NCBI RefSeq assembly: GCF_013394775.1
Contig: NZ_JABXYT010000001.1
Location: forward strand, 1,006,501 to 1,070,500
Direction of reading: 5' to 3'
Length of the DNA stretch: 64,000 nucleotides
Origin: Oribacterium sp. oral taxon 102
GTDB taxonomy: Bacteria; Bacillota; Clostridia; Lachnospirales; Lachnospiraceae
Shown here: piece by piece, positions 54,782 through 63,472 of the stretch
Position numbering within the stretch: position 1 is the stretch's first letter
How the letters are laid out: each line of letters starts with the position of its first letter
The notes under the pieces: generated by a model
Databases searched by the model: none
The model's input: only the letters and a program-made list of their open reading frames with translations
What the model was told of the DNA's origin: nothing
Made by a program: the position numbers and the translations under genes

Positions 54782-56331
54782 GCCTTATGGCCTCCGATCT
54801 GCCGGTTTCGTTCGATCATCGTAGCGCCGTCCCGGTAGTTGAGACCGCGCAGCACCGCATTTTTTCCGTAACGGGTCTTGATTGAGAGCATTGCCTGCTG
54901 CAGGCTCTGCTCTTTTTTTTCGTTTTTATCATTTTCCTGCCGTGCCTGCTCCTGTGCGGTGTAGTCCGTGAAGAGCGTAAGCTGTTCGAAGGCGGGAGCC
55001 TGCGGTAGCTCCCCTGCACGGCGGACGTGGTTTGCGACGAGGTACATTCTGCGAATCAGGAGACCCGGCTCTGCGATGCGGTCGAATAGCGCCGCGGCGG
55101 CGTGCAGAATCCTCCGATTTGAAACGGTATAACATCCGAGATTCTGAGAGGAGTGGGATGACTTGGGAACTGCTCTGCCGTAGCGATCCTGCTCGATCGG
55201 CCCGTGATACTGTGCCCTGCGCACAGGATCCTGCAGGTTCTCGATATCATAGCCGATGCTGAGGACGAGCTGATCGCTCAGCAGCTTCTTTTCCAGAAGC
55301 TCGAAAACCAGTGCGTCCGCCATTTCCAGCAGGACGGTTTTCGCCTGCTTCAAGCCGTAGGGCCTGGACAGAACCTGTCCGGAACTCAGACTGTGCATAG
55401 CGGGACGGTAGCTCCGGATATCGGAGATACGGGTCGGTTCATAGCCCCAGGCGTGGTCGATCAGCAGCTCTGCGTTGACGCCGAAGCTTCGGTAGAGCAG
55501 CTCTTCATTGTAGAAGTCCTGCGCGCCGCCCTCGGAGCAGCGGGCAATGTCGCCCATGGTGTAGAGCCCGAGAGCTTCCAGCTTTTTCCGGTAGCCGCAC
55601 CCGACGCGCCAGAAGTCGGTCAGCGGCCGGTGCGTCCAGAGAAGACGGCGGTAGGAATGCTCATCAAGCTCTGCGATGCGGACGCCGTCCTTGTCTGCGG
55701 GGAGGTGCTTCGCGACGATATCCATTGCGACCTTCGCGAGGTAAAGGTTCGTTCCGATGCCGCAGGTTGCAGTGATCCCGGTCTGCTGCAGGACATCCCG
55801 GATCATTGTCATTGCGAGCGCATGCGCGCTCATGCCATAGGTGCGGAGGTAGCCTGTGACATCCGCGAAGATCTCGTCGATGGAGTAGGCATGGATATCG
55901 TCGGGAGAGAGGTACTTCAGATAGATATTGTAGATCTTGGAGCTCGTCTTTATATAATGTGCCATGCGCGGCGGCGCCGTGTGGTAGCAGAGAGAAAGCG
56001 ATGGATTCCGGGAGAGCTCGGCGATGTCTTCGGTACTGCCGAGGAAGCCCCTCGAACCGGCGTTTTTGCGCCGTCCGGCATTGAACTGCCGTACCTGCTC
56101 GACGACCTCGAAGAGCCGCGGGCGTCCGGGAATGCCGATCTGCTTCAGTGCGGGCGTGACGGCGAGGCAGATTGTCTTCTCTGTGCGGCTGGGATCCGCG
56201 ACAACGAGGCAGGTTGTGAGAGGGTCGAACCCCCGCTCTACACATTCTGCGGAGGCATAGAAGGACTTCAGATCGATCGCGAGATAGCGTCGTCCTTCGG
56301 GGGATTCGATTGAACTTTTTTCTGTGTGCAT
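54778..56331 (-). CDS. Y-family (UmuC/UvrX-like) DNA polymerase
   Basis: The 517-residue error-prone polymerase has the palm motifs AIDLKSFYASAECVERG (first metal Asp) and HAYSIDEIFADVTGYLRTYG (Asp-Glu pair), ATCGIGTNLYLAKVAMDIVAK, a little-finger domain around DQLVLSIGYDIEN, and a C-terminal tail ending RNRQIGGHKA. It copies past damaged DNA. Compared with E. coli DinB it is longer and nearer to the UvrX type. A LexA-like box lies 26 bases upstream of its start. The small partner gene overlaps its stop. Confidence 0.9.
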   Translation of the reverse strand: MHTEKSSIESPEGRRYLAIDLKSFYASAECVERGFDPLTTCLVVADPSRTEKTICLAVTPALKQIGIPGRPRLFEVVEQVRQFNAGRRKNAGSRGFLGSTEDIAELSRNPSLSLCYHTAPPRMAHYIKTSSKIYNIYLKYLSPDDIHAYSIDEIFADVTGYLRTYGMSAHALAMTMIRDVLQQTGITATCGIGTNLYLAKVAMDIVAKHLPADKDGVRIAELDEHSYRRLLWTHRPLTDFWRVGCGYRKKLEALGLYTMGDIARCSEGGAQDFYNEELLYRSFGVNAELLIDHAWGYEPTRISDIRSYRPAMHSLSSGQVLSRPYGLKQAKTVLLEMADALVFELLEKKLLSDQLVLSIGYDIENLQDPVRRAQYHGPIEQDRYGRAVPKSSHSSQNLGCYTVSNRRILHAAAALFDRIAEPGLLIRRMYLVANHVRRAGELPQAPAFEQLTLFTDYTAQEQARQENDKNEKKEQSLQQAMLSIKTRYGKNAVLRGLNYRDGATMIERNRQIGGHKA

Positions 56332-56356
56332 GGCAGGGATGTTTGCTTCCTTTTTG

Positions 56357-56370
56357 CGTACATATGTTTT
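56357..56370 (-). promoter_or_regulatory. Candidate LexA (SOS) box upstream of the polymerase gene
   Basis: CGTACATATGTTTT matches the Gram-positive LexA box CGAACATATGTTCG at 11 of 14 positions, with the ACATATGT core intact. It stands 26 bases upstream of the polymerase start. Confidence 0.55.
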
Positions 56371-56467
56371 TTCTTATAGAAACAGAATATCACAGAACTT
56401 CTGTTTTTGCAATACCGAATGGAAGGGATTTTCCGAAACGAGGGCTGGAATACAGGATGGGATATGC

Positions 56468-56473
56468 TATAAT
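56468..56473 (+). promoter_or_regulatory. Extended -10 promoter before the ABC binding protein gene
   Basis: ATGCTATAAT gives TGC plus a perfect TATAAT; a weak TGGAAT fits as -35 17 bases upstream. The leader of about 85 bases holds a CCGCC-GAC-GGCGG hairpin. Confidence 0.6.
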
Positions 56474-56559
56474 AGGATAACAATGCAGGCAGGAAAACCG
56501 CCGACGGCGGGGGAACGGCTGCGGAGTGGAAGAAGAAAAATACGAAAGAGGAGAAAAAG

Positions 56560-57639
56560 ATGAAGAGAATCGGAGCAGGAATCCTTGCGATGCTGCTGGC
56601 GGCATCTGTATTCGCGGGCTGTGCCGCGAAGCCGCAGGAGAGCAGCGCCATAGAGACGACGCCAAGTGCTGCAGAGACGAGCGCGGAGCAGACGGAAGCG
56701 AGCAAGGAAGCGGTAATTGAGCCGAATGCGGAGCCGGTGGATGTCCGGGTATCTGCGATGAAGGGACCGACGGCGATGGGAATGGTAGAGCTGATGGATC
56801 TCGTCGACAGGGGAGAGGTCAGCAGCAACCGCTATCACTTCGAGCTGCTCTCCGCTGTGGATGAAATCGCGCCGAAGATCGCGAAGGGAGAAGTCGACAT
56901 TGCAGCGGTTCCGGCGAACCTTGCCTCGGTGCTTTACAACAATACGGAGGGACAGGTGCAGACGCTTGTGATCAATACGCTCGGCGTGCTCTATATCTGT
57001 GAGACCGGAGATGCGGTGCATTCTGTCGCGGATCTGAAAGGAAAGACCCTCTATGCGAGCGGAAAGGGAGCGACGCCGGAGTATGCGCTGCGCTATATTC
57101 TGGAGAAGAATGGCGTGAATGCGGATACGGATCTCCGGATCGAGTGGAAGAGCGAGCATGCGGAATGCGTTGCAGCGCTGGCGAGCGACCCGGAGGGGAT
57201 TGCCCTGCTTCCGCAGCCGTTCGTGACAGCGGCACAGGCGAAGAACGACAAGATTCGCGTCGCGCTGGATCTGAATGAGGCGTGGAATGCGATTCAGAAT
57301 AAGGACGACGCGTCCAGACTTCTGACCGGAGTGGTCATCGTAAGGAAGCAGTTTGCGGAGCAGAATCCGCAGGCGGTGAAGGATTTTCTGGAGAAATACA
57401 AGGCATCTGTGGCATACACGAATGCGAATGTGGCTGCCGCCGCGGCGCTCTGCGGCAGCTATGATATCATCGCAGAGCCGGTGGCGAAGAAGGCGATCCC
57501 TCTCTGCAATATCGTTTATATCGACGGTTCGGAGATGAAGGCATCTCTCGCGGGGTATCTCGGTGTGCTCTTCCAGCAGAATCCGAAGTCGGTGGGCGGC
57601 AAGCTTCCGGCGGATGACTTTTATTATGGCGCGGAGTAA
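56560..57639 (+). CDS. ABC transporter substrate-binding lipoprotein (SsuA/ThiY-like)
   Basis: The 359-residue protein has a lipoprotein signal peptide (AASVFAGCAAK, Cys about 21), a Thr/Glu/Ala-rich linker and a binding domain of the nitrate/taurine/thiamine-precursor class: VRVSAMKGPTAMGMVELMDL, EIAPKIAKGEVDIAAVPANL and KTLYASGKGATPEYALRYIL. The cargo is not clear. GAGGAG precedes the ATG. The permease gene follows and overlaps it by 14 bases, but no ATPase gene is present, so the pump must use one encoded elsewhere or be incomplete. Confidence 0.85.
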   Translation: MKRIGAGILAMLLAASVFAGCAAKPQESSAIETTPSAAETSAEQTEASKEAVIEPNAEPVDVRVSAMKGPTAMGMVELMDLVDRGEVSSNRYHFELLSAVDEIAPKIAKGEVDIAAVPANLASVLYNNTEGQVQTLVINTLGVLYICETGDAVHSVADLKGKTLYASGKGATPEYALRYILEKNGVNADTDLRIEWKSEHAECVAALASDPEGIALLPQPFVTAAQAKNDKIRVALDLNEAWNAIQNKDDASRLLTGVVIVRKQFAEQNPQAVKDFLEKYKASVAYTNANVAAAAALCGSYDIIAEPVAKKAIPLCNIVYIDGSEMKASLAGYLGVLFQQNPKSVGGKLPADDFYYGAE

Positions 57640-58384
57640 GCGCCGGGAAATGAAGATACAGACTGTGCTTTTCTGGCTCCTTGTCTGGGAGCTGGGGAGC
57701 CGCAGTCTCCATCAGGAGATACTTCTGGTATCTCCTTTTTCTGTTATCCGGAGATTTTCTGTGCTGCTGCGGGAGAGAGAGTTCTATATATCCGCCCTGC
57801 TCTCGACGGGGCGGATACTGCAGGGCTTTTTCCTTGCGGAGCTCTTCGCACTTTTTTTGGCCGCGCTTTCTGCCCGTTTCCGTTTTGCCGCGGAAATGCT
57901 GCGGCCTCCGATCGCTGCGATCCGTGCGGTTCCGGTAGCCTCCTTCATTATCCTGATCCTGGTCTGGGTGCCTTCCCGTAAGCTTTCCGCAAGCATCAGC
58001 TTTCTGATGGCGCTGCCGATCCTCTATGAGGGTCTGCTGACGGGGATCCGGGAGTGCGATCGGGAGCTTCTGGAAATGGCGCAGGTTTTCCGGCTTTCCC
58101 CATGGGAGCAGCTAAAAACGATATGGTTTCCTGCGGTACTGCCGTATTTCCGGAGTGCCACGGTCACGGCGCTGGGACTCTCGTGGAAGGCAGGGATCGC
58201 CGCGGAGGTGATCGGGCTCCCGAAGCATTCCATCGGAGAGCAGCTTTATAATGCCAAGATCTATCTCGATACGGCGGATCTCTTCGCATGGACGCTGCTG
58301 ATCGTACTGCTCTCGGCAGGACTGCAGCGGCTGTTCGAGACTATGCTCCGCCGGGGTATGGAACGGATGGAGAGGTTACAATAA
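57626..58384 (+). CDS. ABC transporter permease (SsuC/TauC-like)
   Basis: The 252-residue protein has about six membrane segments and the docking loop ELLEMAQVFRLSPWEQLKTI with FPAVLPYF, followed by LGLSWKAGIAAEVIGLP, typical of SsuC/TauC/ThiX permeases. I take ATG 57626, inside the binding-protein gene; ATG 57650 would give a protein 8 residues shorter and is equally possible. It completes only two parts of a three-part importer. Confidence 0.85.
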   Translation: MARSKRREMKIQTVLFWLLVWELGSRSLHQEILLVSPFSVIRRFSVLLREREFYISALLSTGRILQGFFLAELFALFLAALSARFRFAAEMLRPPIAAIRAVPVASFIILILVWVPSRKLSASISFLMALPILYEGLLTGIRECDRELLEMAQVFRLSPWEQLKTIWFPAVLPYFRSATVTALGLSWKAGIAAEVIGLPKHSIGEQLYNAKIYLDTADLFAWTLLIVLLSAGLQRLFETMLRRGMERMERLQ

Positions 58385-58515
58385 AGCGTTCACCATGTGC
58401 GTTTACGATGAAAATACCACATAAAAAACAAAGAATTTCGCATGGTTTCATTCTCGATACAATGCTAAAATTATTTTAACTATAAAATAAATATTTTTAA
58501 TAAGGAGGAGAGGAG

Positions 58516-59856
58516 ATGAAGAAAAGCTTATTAAAAAAATGCATTGCATTGGGAATGACTCTGGGGATGCTTACGGGAACGTTGGCAGCCTGCGGATCTC
58601 CTGCGTCGGAGACGAAAGCGGCGCAGACGGATATGGCAACGGCAGGGAATGAGGATAACGGCAATGGCGGGGAGGTTACGCTTCGTCTGGTTCATTATAT
58701 GGGGGAGCAGGCCAAGAGAGATGCTCTTGACCGGATTATCACGAAGTTTAATGAGCAGAACCCGAATATCAGGATAGATATTGAGATTGTAAACTCCGCG
58801 CAGTATATCGCTACTTATAAGAATTATATTGCGGCAGGCGACGCTCCGGATATCATGTTCGGCAAACCACAGAATATGACGGAATTTGTAGAAGGCGGTT
58901 ATTTCATGGACTTGAAGGGTGAGGATTGTATGAAGAATGTCCTTCCCCTGCTCGTCAGGGAATGTACGCTTAACGGTGGTGTTTACGGCTTTCCTATCGA
59001 CGCACAGGCCAAAGGCTGCTTCTATAATAAAAAGATGTTTGAGAAAGCTAACGTTTCGGTTCCGACGACTCGAGAGGAGTTTTTTCAGGTTTGTGATAGC
59101 TTTATGGATAAGGGCACCTATCCGCTGATTCAGCCGTATAACTTTATTCACGGTGTATTTCATGAACTGGATGCCTACTTTACAAGTATGGCAATCGCAA
59201 GAGGAATGCAGAGAGTGTGGATGGATTCTCAGGGTGGGGTCGCGATGCTATCGGACAATCCTGATGTGAAGGAAGCTTTTGAGATTTTTACAAAGATTTC
59301 CCGGTACAAGGATCCGGGGGACACGGCGGTGGATCAGGCACAGGGGATACAGAACTTCGCCGCGGAGCAGAGACCGATGTATATTAACGGCGGATGGCTG
59401 ATTGGCGATACCATGGCAGCAAATCCGGACGGCAGCTTTGGCATGTTTCCGGTACCATGGTCCGATAATGCGGGAGAGAACAAGCTCTGGATCGGCATTG
59501 ACGATTGTTTTGTGGTTTCTGAAAATACAGAGCATAAGGATGAGGTTATGACCTTTCTTACTTATCTTGCAGGCAATGAAGCATCAGAAATATGGATGGA
59601 CACTGCAAAGCTGATGTCCAGCAATGTGAATGTATCTACAGACGGTGCGACACCGCTGATACAGGATATCAAGACATATATTGATGAGGATAAGATCGCT
59701 GCAAAGGCGGATGTTCCGGACTATACCTCCGAGTACTCCACAGCATTCCGTACCATCCTTCAGGAGTATGTTGCACTGGAGGCAGACCAGCAGGATGTTG
59801 CGATACTGCTTAAGGATATAGATGATGAGATCGCATCCATTAACGCGCAGAAATAA
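58516..59856 (+). CDS. Carbohydrate ABC transporter, substrate-binding lipoprotein
   Basis: The 446-residue protein has a lipoprotein signal peptide (GTLAACGSP, Cys about 26), an Asn/Gly-rich linker, and the family 1 sugar-binding fold: VTLRLVHYMGEQAKRDALDR, YKNYIAAGDAPDIMFGKPQN, GVYGFPIDAQAKGCFYNKKM and a late INGGWLIGDTMA. GGAGGAGAGG precedes the ATG. From here to the window end, base composition becomes visibly more AT-rich. The sugar is unknown; two permeases and a sensor kinase follow. Confidence 0.92.
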   Translation: MKKSLLKKCIALGMTLGMLTGTLAACGSPASETKAAQTDMATAGNEDNGNGGEVTLRLVHYMGEQAKRDALDRIITKFNEQNPNIRIDIEIVNSAQYIATYKNYIAAGDAPDIMFGKPQNMTEFVEGGYFMDLKGEDCMKNVLPLLVRECTLNGGVYGFPIDAQAKGCFYNKKMFEKANVSVPTTREEFFQVCDSFMDKGTYPLIQPYNFIHGVFHELDAYFTSMAIARGMQRVWMDSQGGVAMLSDNPDVKEAFEIFTKISRYKDPGDTAVDQAQGIQNFAAEQRPMYINGGWLIGDTMAANPDGSFGMFPVPWSDNAGENKLWIGIDDCFVVSENTEHKDEVMTFLTYLAGNEASEIWMDTAKLMSSNVNVSTDGATPLIQDIKTYIDEDKIAAKADVPDYTSEYSTAFRTILQEYVALEADQQDVAILLKDIDDEIASINAQK

Positions 59857-59936
59857 GCGCTTTTAGGGGGACTGAAAATCAGGGATGGTTATGGAGAAAT
59901 CCATGCCTCTCTGATTTTTTTAGAAAGAGGAAGAAA

Positions 59937-60791
59937 ATGAACCATAAGACGATAAGACGATTGGAGGAATTTTCATTTGTACTGCCAGCCCTCATTATGT
60001 TCATGATATTTGTAGCTTATCCATTTCTGCAAGGTATTCCGATGTCCTTTACGAACTGGGACGGTATGAGTGCAACCCGCATTTTCGTTGGATTAAAGAA
60101 TTACCCCATGCTTTTTCAGGATAAGAATTTCGTTAACGCTACGAAGAATACATTGCTTTTCACCATACTTGCAATGGTATTTTCGAATATCCTGGGTCTT
60201 CTTTTTGCAGTTATGATTTCTAAAGCATCGAAGCTGAACAGTCTGCTGAGAACTTGTATTTTTATGCCATATTGTCTGAGCCTTGTGCTCTCCTCTTACA
60301 TCTGGAGATATGTATACAGCGATGTTTTTTATGATAAGTTTGGAATTCCGAGTCCGCTGGGAAGCATGACATGGGTAATGTATGGACTGACGGTGATTTC
60401 AGTTTGGAGAGATGCGGGATACTGTATGGTTGTATATATCGCCGCGATGCAAGGGGTGTCGGAGGATTATTATGAAGCGGCAGATCTGGAGGGGGCGACG
60501 GTCTGGCAGAAATTCAGGATGATTACGATTCCGATGATCAGGCCTGCGATTACAGCCAACCTGACGCTGACGCTTGCCTGGGGAATGAAGGTATTTGACT
60601 ATCCGATGGCGGCAACTGCGGGAGGACCCGGCAGAGCCTCTGAAACGCTTGCTATGCTGATTTATAACAATTTGTTTATCTACTATAAGGCCGGATATGG
60701 GCAGGCAATTGCGGTGATTTTCACTGTAACGATTTTTATTTTAAGCGCAGTTGTTTCGAGAATGCTGAGGGCAAGGGAGGTGGAGCTCTGA
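59937..60791 (+). CDS. Sugar ABC transporter permease, MalF type
   Basis: The 284-residue protein has six membrane segments and the cytoplasmic loop YYEAADLEGATVWQKFRMIT followed by IPMIRPAI, which docks on the ATPase. PFLQGIPMSFTNWDG near the start is typical. AAAGAGGAAG precedes the ATG. Its stop overlaps the next start by one base. It forms a heterodimer with the following permease. Confidence 0.93.
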   Translation: MNHKTIRRLEEFSFVLPALIMFMIFVAYPFLQGIPMSFTNWDGMSATRIFVGLKNYPMLFQDKNFVNATKNTLLFTILAMVFSNILGLLFAVMISKASKLNSLLRTCIFMPYCLSLVLSSYIWRYVYSDVFYDKFGIPSPLGSMTWVMYGLTVISVWRDAGYCMVVYIAAMQGVSEDYYEAADLEGATVWQKFRMITIPMIRPAITANLTLTLAWGMKVFDYPMAATAGGPGRASETLAMLIYNNLFIYYKAGYGQAIAVIFTVTIFILSAVVSRMLRAREVEL

Positions 60792-61621
60792 TGTGTACGG
60801 GAAAAAACATAAAAAGCGGGATTTTCACAATTCTGAAGTGTGCGGTTGCGCTTCTTGTCGTATCTCCTTTTTACATTGCAGTCATTTATTCCCTGAAATC
60901 AAAGCCGGAGCTGGTGCAGAATCGATTGGCTTTTCCTAAAGCGATTCATTGGGAAAACTTTACGAACGCAATCAAAAGCTCTAATTTTGGGCTTGCTGTT
61001 AAAAACAGCTTGCTTTCAACCATGATTGCGGTTTTCTTTATTACAATTATCTGTTCCATGGCCTCCTATATGATTGCCAGAAAGAATAATCGCTTCTACA
61101 ATACGATTTACTATATTTTTGTCGGGGCTATGATTATTCCGTTTCAGTCCATTATGACTCCGCTTTATGTCAATATGTTCCATTGGAGATTATTGAATAG
61201 GCTAAGCGGATTCGTCCTTGCGAAGATAGGCTTTCAGATTGCCTTCACTGTCCTTCTGGTGTCCGGGTTTGTGAAGAGCATTCCGAGAGAACTGGAAGAA
61301 GCGGCGGAAATTGATGGAGCCGGGGTGTATCAAGTATTTTTCAAGGTAGTATTTCCGCTTTTAAAGCCGATTATTGTCACATCTCTGGTGCTGAATACAC
61401 TGAATGTGTGGAATGATTTCCAGATGTCTCTCACTCTGCTGCAAAGAAAAGAGGTGCGGAATGTTCCGCTGACGCAGTATTTCTTTTTTGGAGAGAATAA
61501 CATTGAGCTTGGCTTGGCATTCGCATTATTTATTTTGTCTATGCTGCCGATTTTGCTTCTGTACCTGAGCTTGCAGAAATATATCATCAGCGGGATTACT
61601 TCCGGAGCAGTGAAGGGATAG
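60791..61621 (+). CDS. Sugar ABC transporter permease, MalG type
   Basis: The 276-residue protein has six membrane segments and the docking loop ELEEAAEIDGAGVYQVFFKV with VFPLLKPI, followed by LNTLNVWNDFQMSLTLL. It is the partner of the MalF-type permease. No ATPase gene follows, which is common where a shared UgpC/MsmX ATPase is used; one is encoded at 44,964. The sensor kinase gene starts 12 bases further on. Confidence 0.93.
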   Translation: MCTGKNIKSGIFTILKCAVALLVVSPFYIAVIYSLKSKPELVQNRLAFPKAIHWENFTNAIKSSNFGLAVKNSLLSTMIAVFFITIICSMASYMIARKNNRFYNTIYYIFVGAMIIPFQSIMTPLYVNMFHWRLLNRLSGFVLAKIGFQIAFTVLLVSGFVKSIPRELEEAAEIDGAGVYQVFFKVVFPLLKPIIVTSLVLNTLNVWNDFQMSLTLLQRKEVRNVPLTQYFFFGENNIELGLAFALFILSMLPILLLYLSLQKYIISGITSGAVKG

Positions 61622-61633
61622 TTTGGAGGAAAT

Positions 61634-63451
61634 ATGAAGCAGAATAGAAAAAGCGAGCAGAGAGACGAGAGAATTATCCCATGGAAATCTCTTTATTTTC
61701 GAATATTTCTTTTTGTTTTGCTGTACAGCTGTGTCTTTTTGTTTATGCTTCTTTATGTGTACCGGAGGAGCTATCATCAGTTTCGGTTGGAAAGTACGGC
61801 GCGCGCGGATGAGCTGACGGATCAGGTGCGAATGAATATAGGCAATACGCTTGCGAGTATCGCGGAAGACAACTTTCCTCTGTTCAGAACAAATGAGACC
61901 TTCGGAGCTCTGCTGGGAGTGAGGGAGAATAATGGTCTGAGCCTGCGGGAAGAGATTCAGCAACGCGTTGACCTTCAGAATGGGATGGTTCAGCTTCTGA
62001 ATGAAAGCAGAAATATAGAGTGGATCGCATTGGCGGATGCGAAGGGAAACATTCATCTTGAAAAACATTCGCGACTTTCCTCGGCACGTATTACGGGGGA
62101 CAGCATTTATCAAATTTATGAGGAAAAGTGCTGCTTTCTTCAAGGACGCAGGGGACACACCTATTGGTTTCTGAATCCCGAGACAGGGAATCCGATTCTT
62201 GCGAGAGCAATCTTTGATTACAGCGCGATGAGGTTTACCGGATATTTGCTTGCGGAAATCAATCCGGAGGTATTTAAAAGCATTTTTAAGAATCTTGATG
62301 AGAATTATACGGGAATATTCGGCGTGTATGGAATAGACGGAAGACTTTTTTACCAGAGCATCCCGGGTGGTCTGAATCAGACGCTAAAGCTTGAGGATGT
62401 GCTCCGACTGTATCGGGAAGAGGGAAAAATTCTGGCGATTTCTTATCCGCTCAATGGAGGAGAGGTGCAGGTTCTTAATTTGCTTGATGTGGAACAGCAA
62501 AGTATTACATACATTCGTCCTGTCAATGACTTTGCTGCTACGGGAATTGGTATGAGTATTCTGCTGATAGCGATAGGTGCCGCGGTAATGTTTGGCAGCA
62601 CATCCCGTAAAATCAGGGTGATTATTCGAAACCTTACGAATATTTCTGAAGGAAGATTTCATGAATTTCAGACCTTCAAAAGAAAAAACGATGAGCTTTC
62701 TGTTATCAATACCAAGATTGAGGATACCGGAATGCGAATGGAGGTATTGCTCAGGGAACTGATTGCGGAGAAAGAAAAGCAGGAGAAGAAGGAATATGAG
62801 CTTTTGAATACTCGGTTCCATGAACTGCAATCACAGGTAAATCCTCATTTTTTGTTTAACAGCCTTCAGGCTATTAACGGGGTGGTTTTGATTAAAGGGG
62901 ACAGGGAAGCCAGCCGTATGATCGGTATGCTTGCAAGGTTTCTGCGAGGTAGTCTGGAAAGAAAGGCAGAGACATGCAGGCTTAGAGAGGAAATACAGTA
63001 TGTAAAGAACTATCTGGAGTTATGCAAAACGATTTATCCGGATCGACTGGAGCTTAAGTGGGATCTGGAAGAATGTCTGAACAACATGGAAATTCCCACA
63101 TTTATTTTGCAACCAATTGTAGAAAATTCGGTCATGCATGGAATGATGGAAAAAATTGATACCTGCACGATAGAGATCAGAGCCTACAAAGAAAGTGGGA
63201 GGATGGTATTGAGCGTGTATGATGATGGGGTTGGGATTCCTGATAAGAGACTTGCAATGCTTCAGAACACAATGATGCAGTCAAAGCGGATCGGACTAAG
63301 CAATGTCAGAGAACGCCTTCAATTGGTATTTGGGGAGGATTTTTCATTAAAAATCAAATCGAAATACCGTAAGTATACACTTGTAAAGATTATTCTGCCG
63401 ATGACAGAAGCTATCGATACTGTAGAAAATCCTGAACAAATTCAGGGCTGA
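61634..63451 (+). CDS. Sensor histidine kinase, YesM/LytS type
   Basis: The 605-residue kinase has two membrane segments (about 18-40 and 297-317) around a large extracellular sensor region (about 41-296), a HAMP-like linker, and a His_kinase domain with the phospho-accepting His405 in VNPHFLFNSLQAING. The ATPase part has LQPIVENSVMHGMM and DDGVGIP, then GLSNVRERLQLVFG. YesM-type kinases beside sugar importers sense the sugar or its binding protein and turn on the operon. The regulator gene follows after 21 bases. Confidence 0.92.
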   Translation: MKQNRKSEQRDERIIPWKSLYFRIFLFVLLYSCVFLFMLLYVYRRSYHQFRLESTARADELTDQVRMNIGNTLASIAEDNFPLFRTNETFGALLGVRENNGLSLREEIQQRVDLQNGMVQLLNESRNIEWIALADAKGNIHLEKHSRLSSARITGDSIYQIYEEKCCFLQGRRGHTYWFLNPETGNPILARAIFDYSAMRFTGYLLAEINPEVFKSIFKNLDENYTGIFGVYGIDGRLFYQSIPGGLNQTLKLEDVLRLYREEGKILAISYPLNGGEVQVLNLLDVEQQSITYIRPVNDFAATGIGMSILLIAIGAAVMFGSTSRKIRVIIRNLTNISEGRFHEFQTFKRKNDELSVINTKIEDTGMRMEVLLRELIAEKEKQEKKEYELLNTRFHELQSQVNPHFLFNSLQAINGVVLIKGDREASRMIGMLARFLRGSLERKAETCRLREEIQYVKNYLELCKTIYPDRLELKWDLEECLNNMEIPTFILQPIVENSVMHGMMEKIDTCTIEIRAYKESGRMVLSVYDDGVGIPDKRLAMLQNTMMQSKRIGLSNVRERLQLVFGEDFSLKIKSKYRKYTLVKIILPMTEAIDTVENPEQIQG

Positions 63452-63472
63452 TAAAAGGAAGAGAGGGGAGCT

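Noticed and set aside
58381..58394. A cre-like site ATAAAGCGTTCACC before the sugar binding-protein gene
   Set aside because: Only 11 of 14 positions fit and both ends of the palindrome are wrong; it overlaps the stop of the preceding gene.
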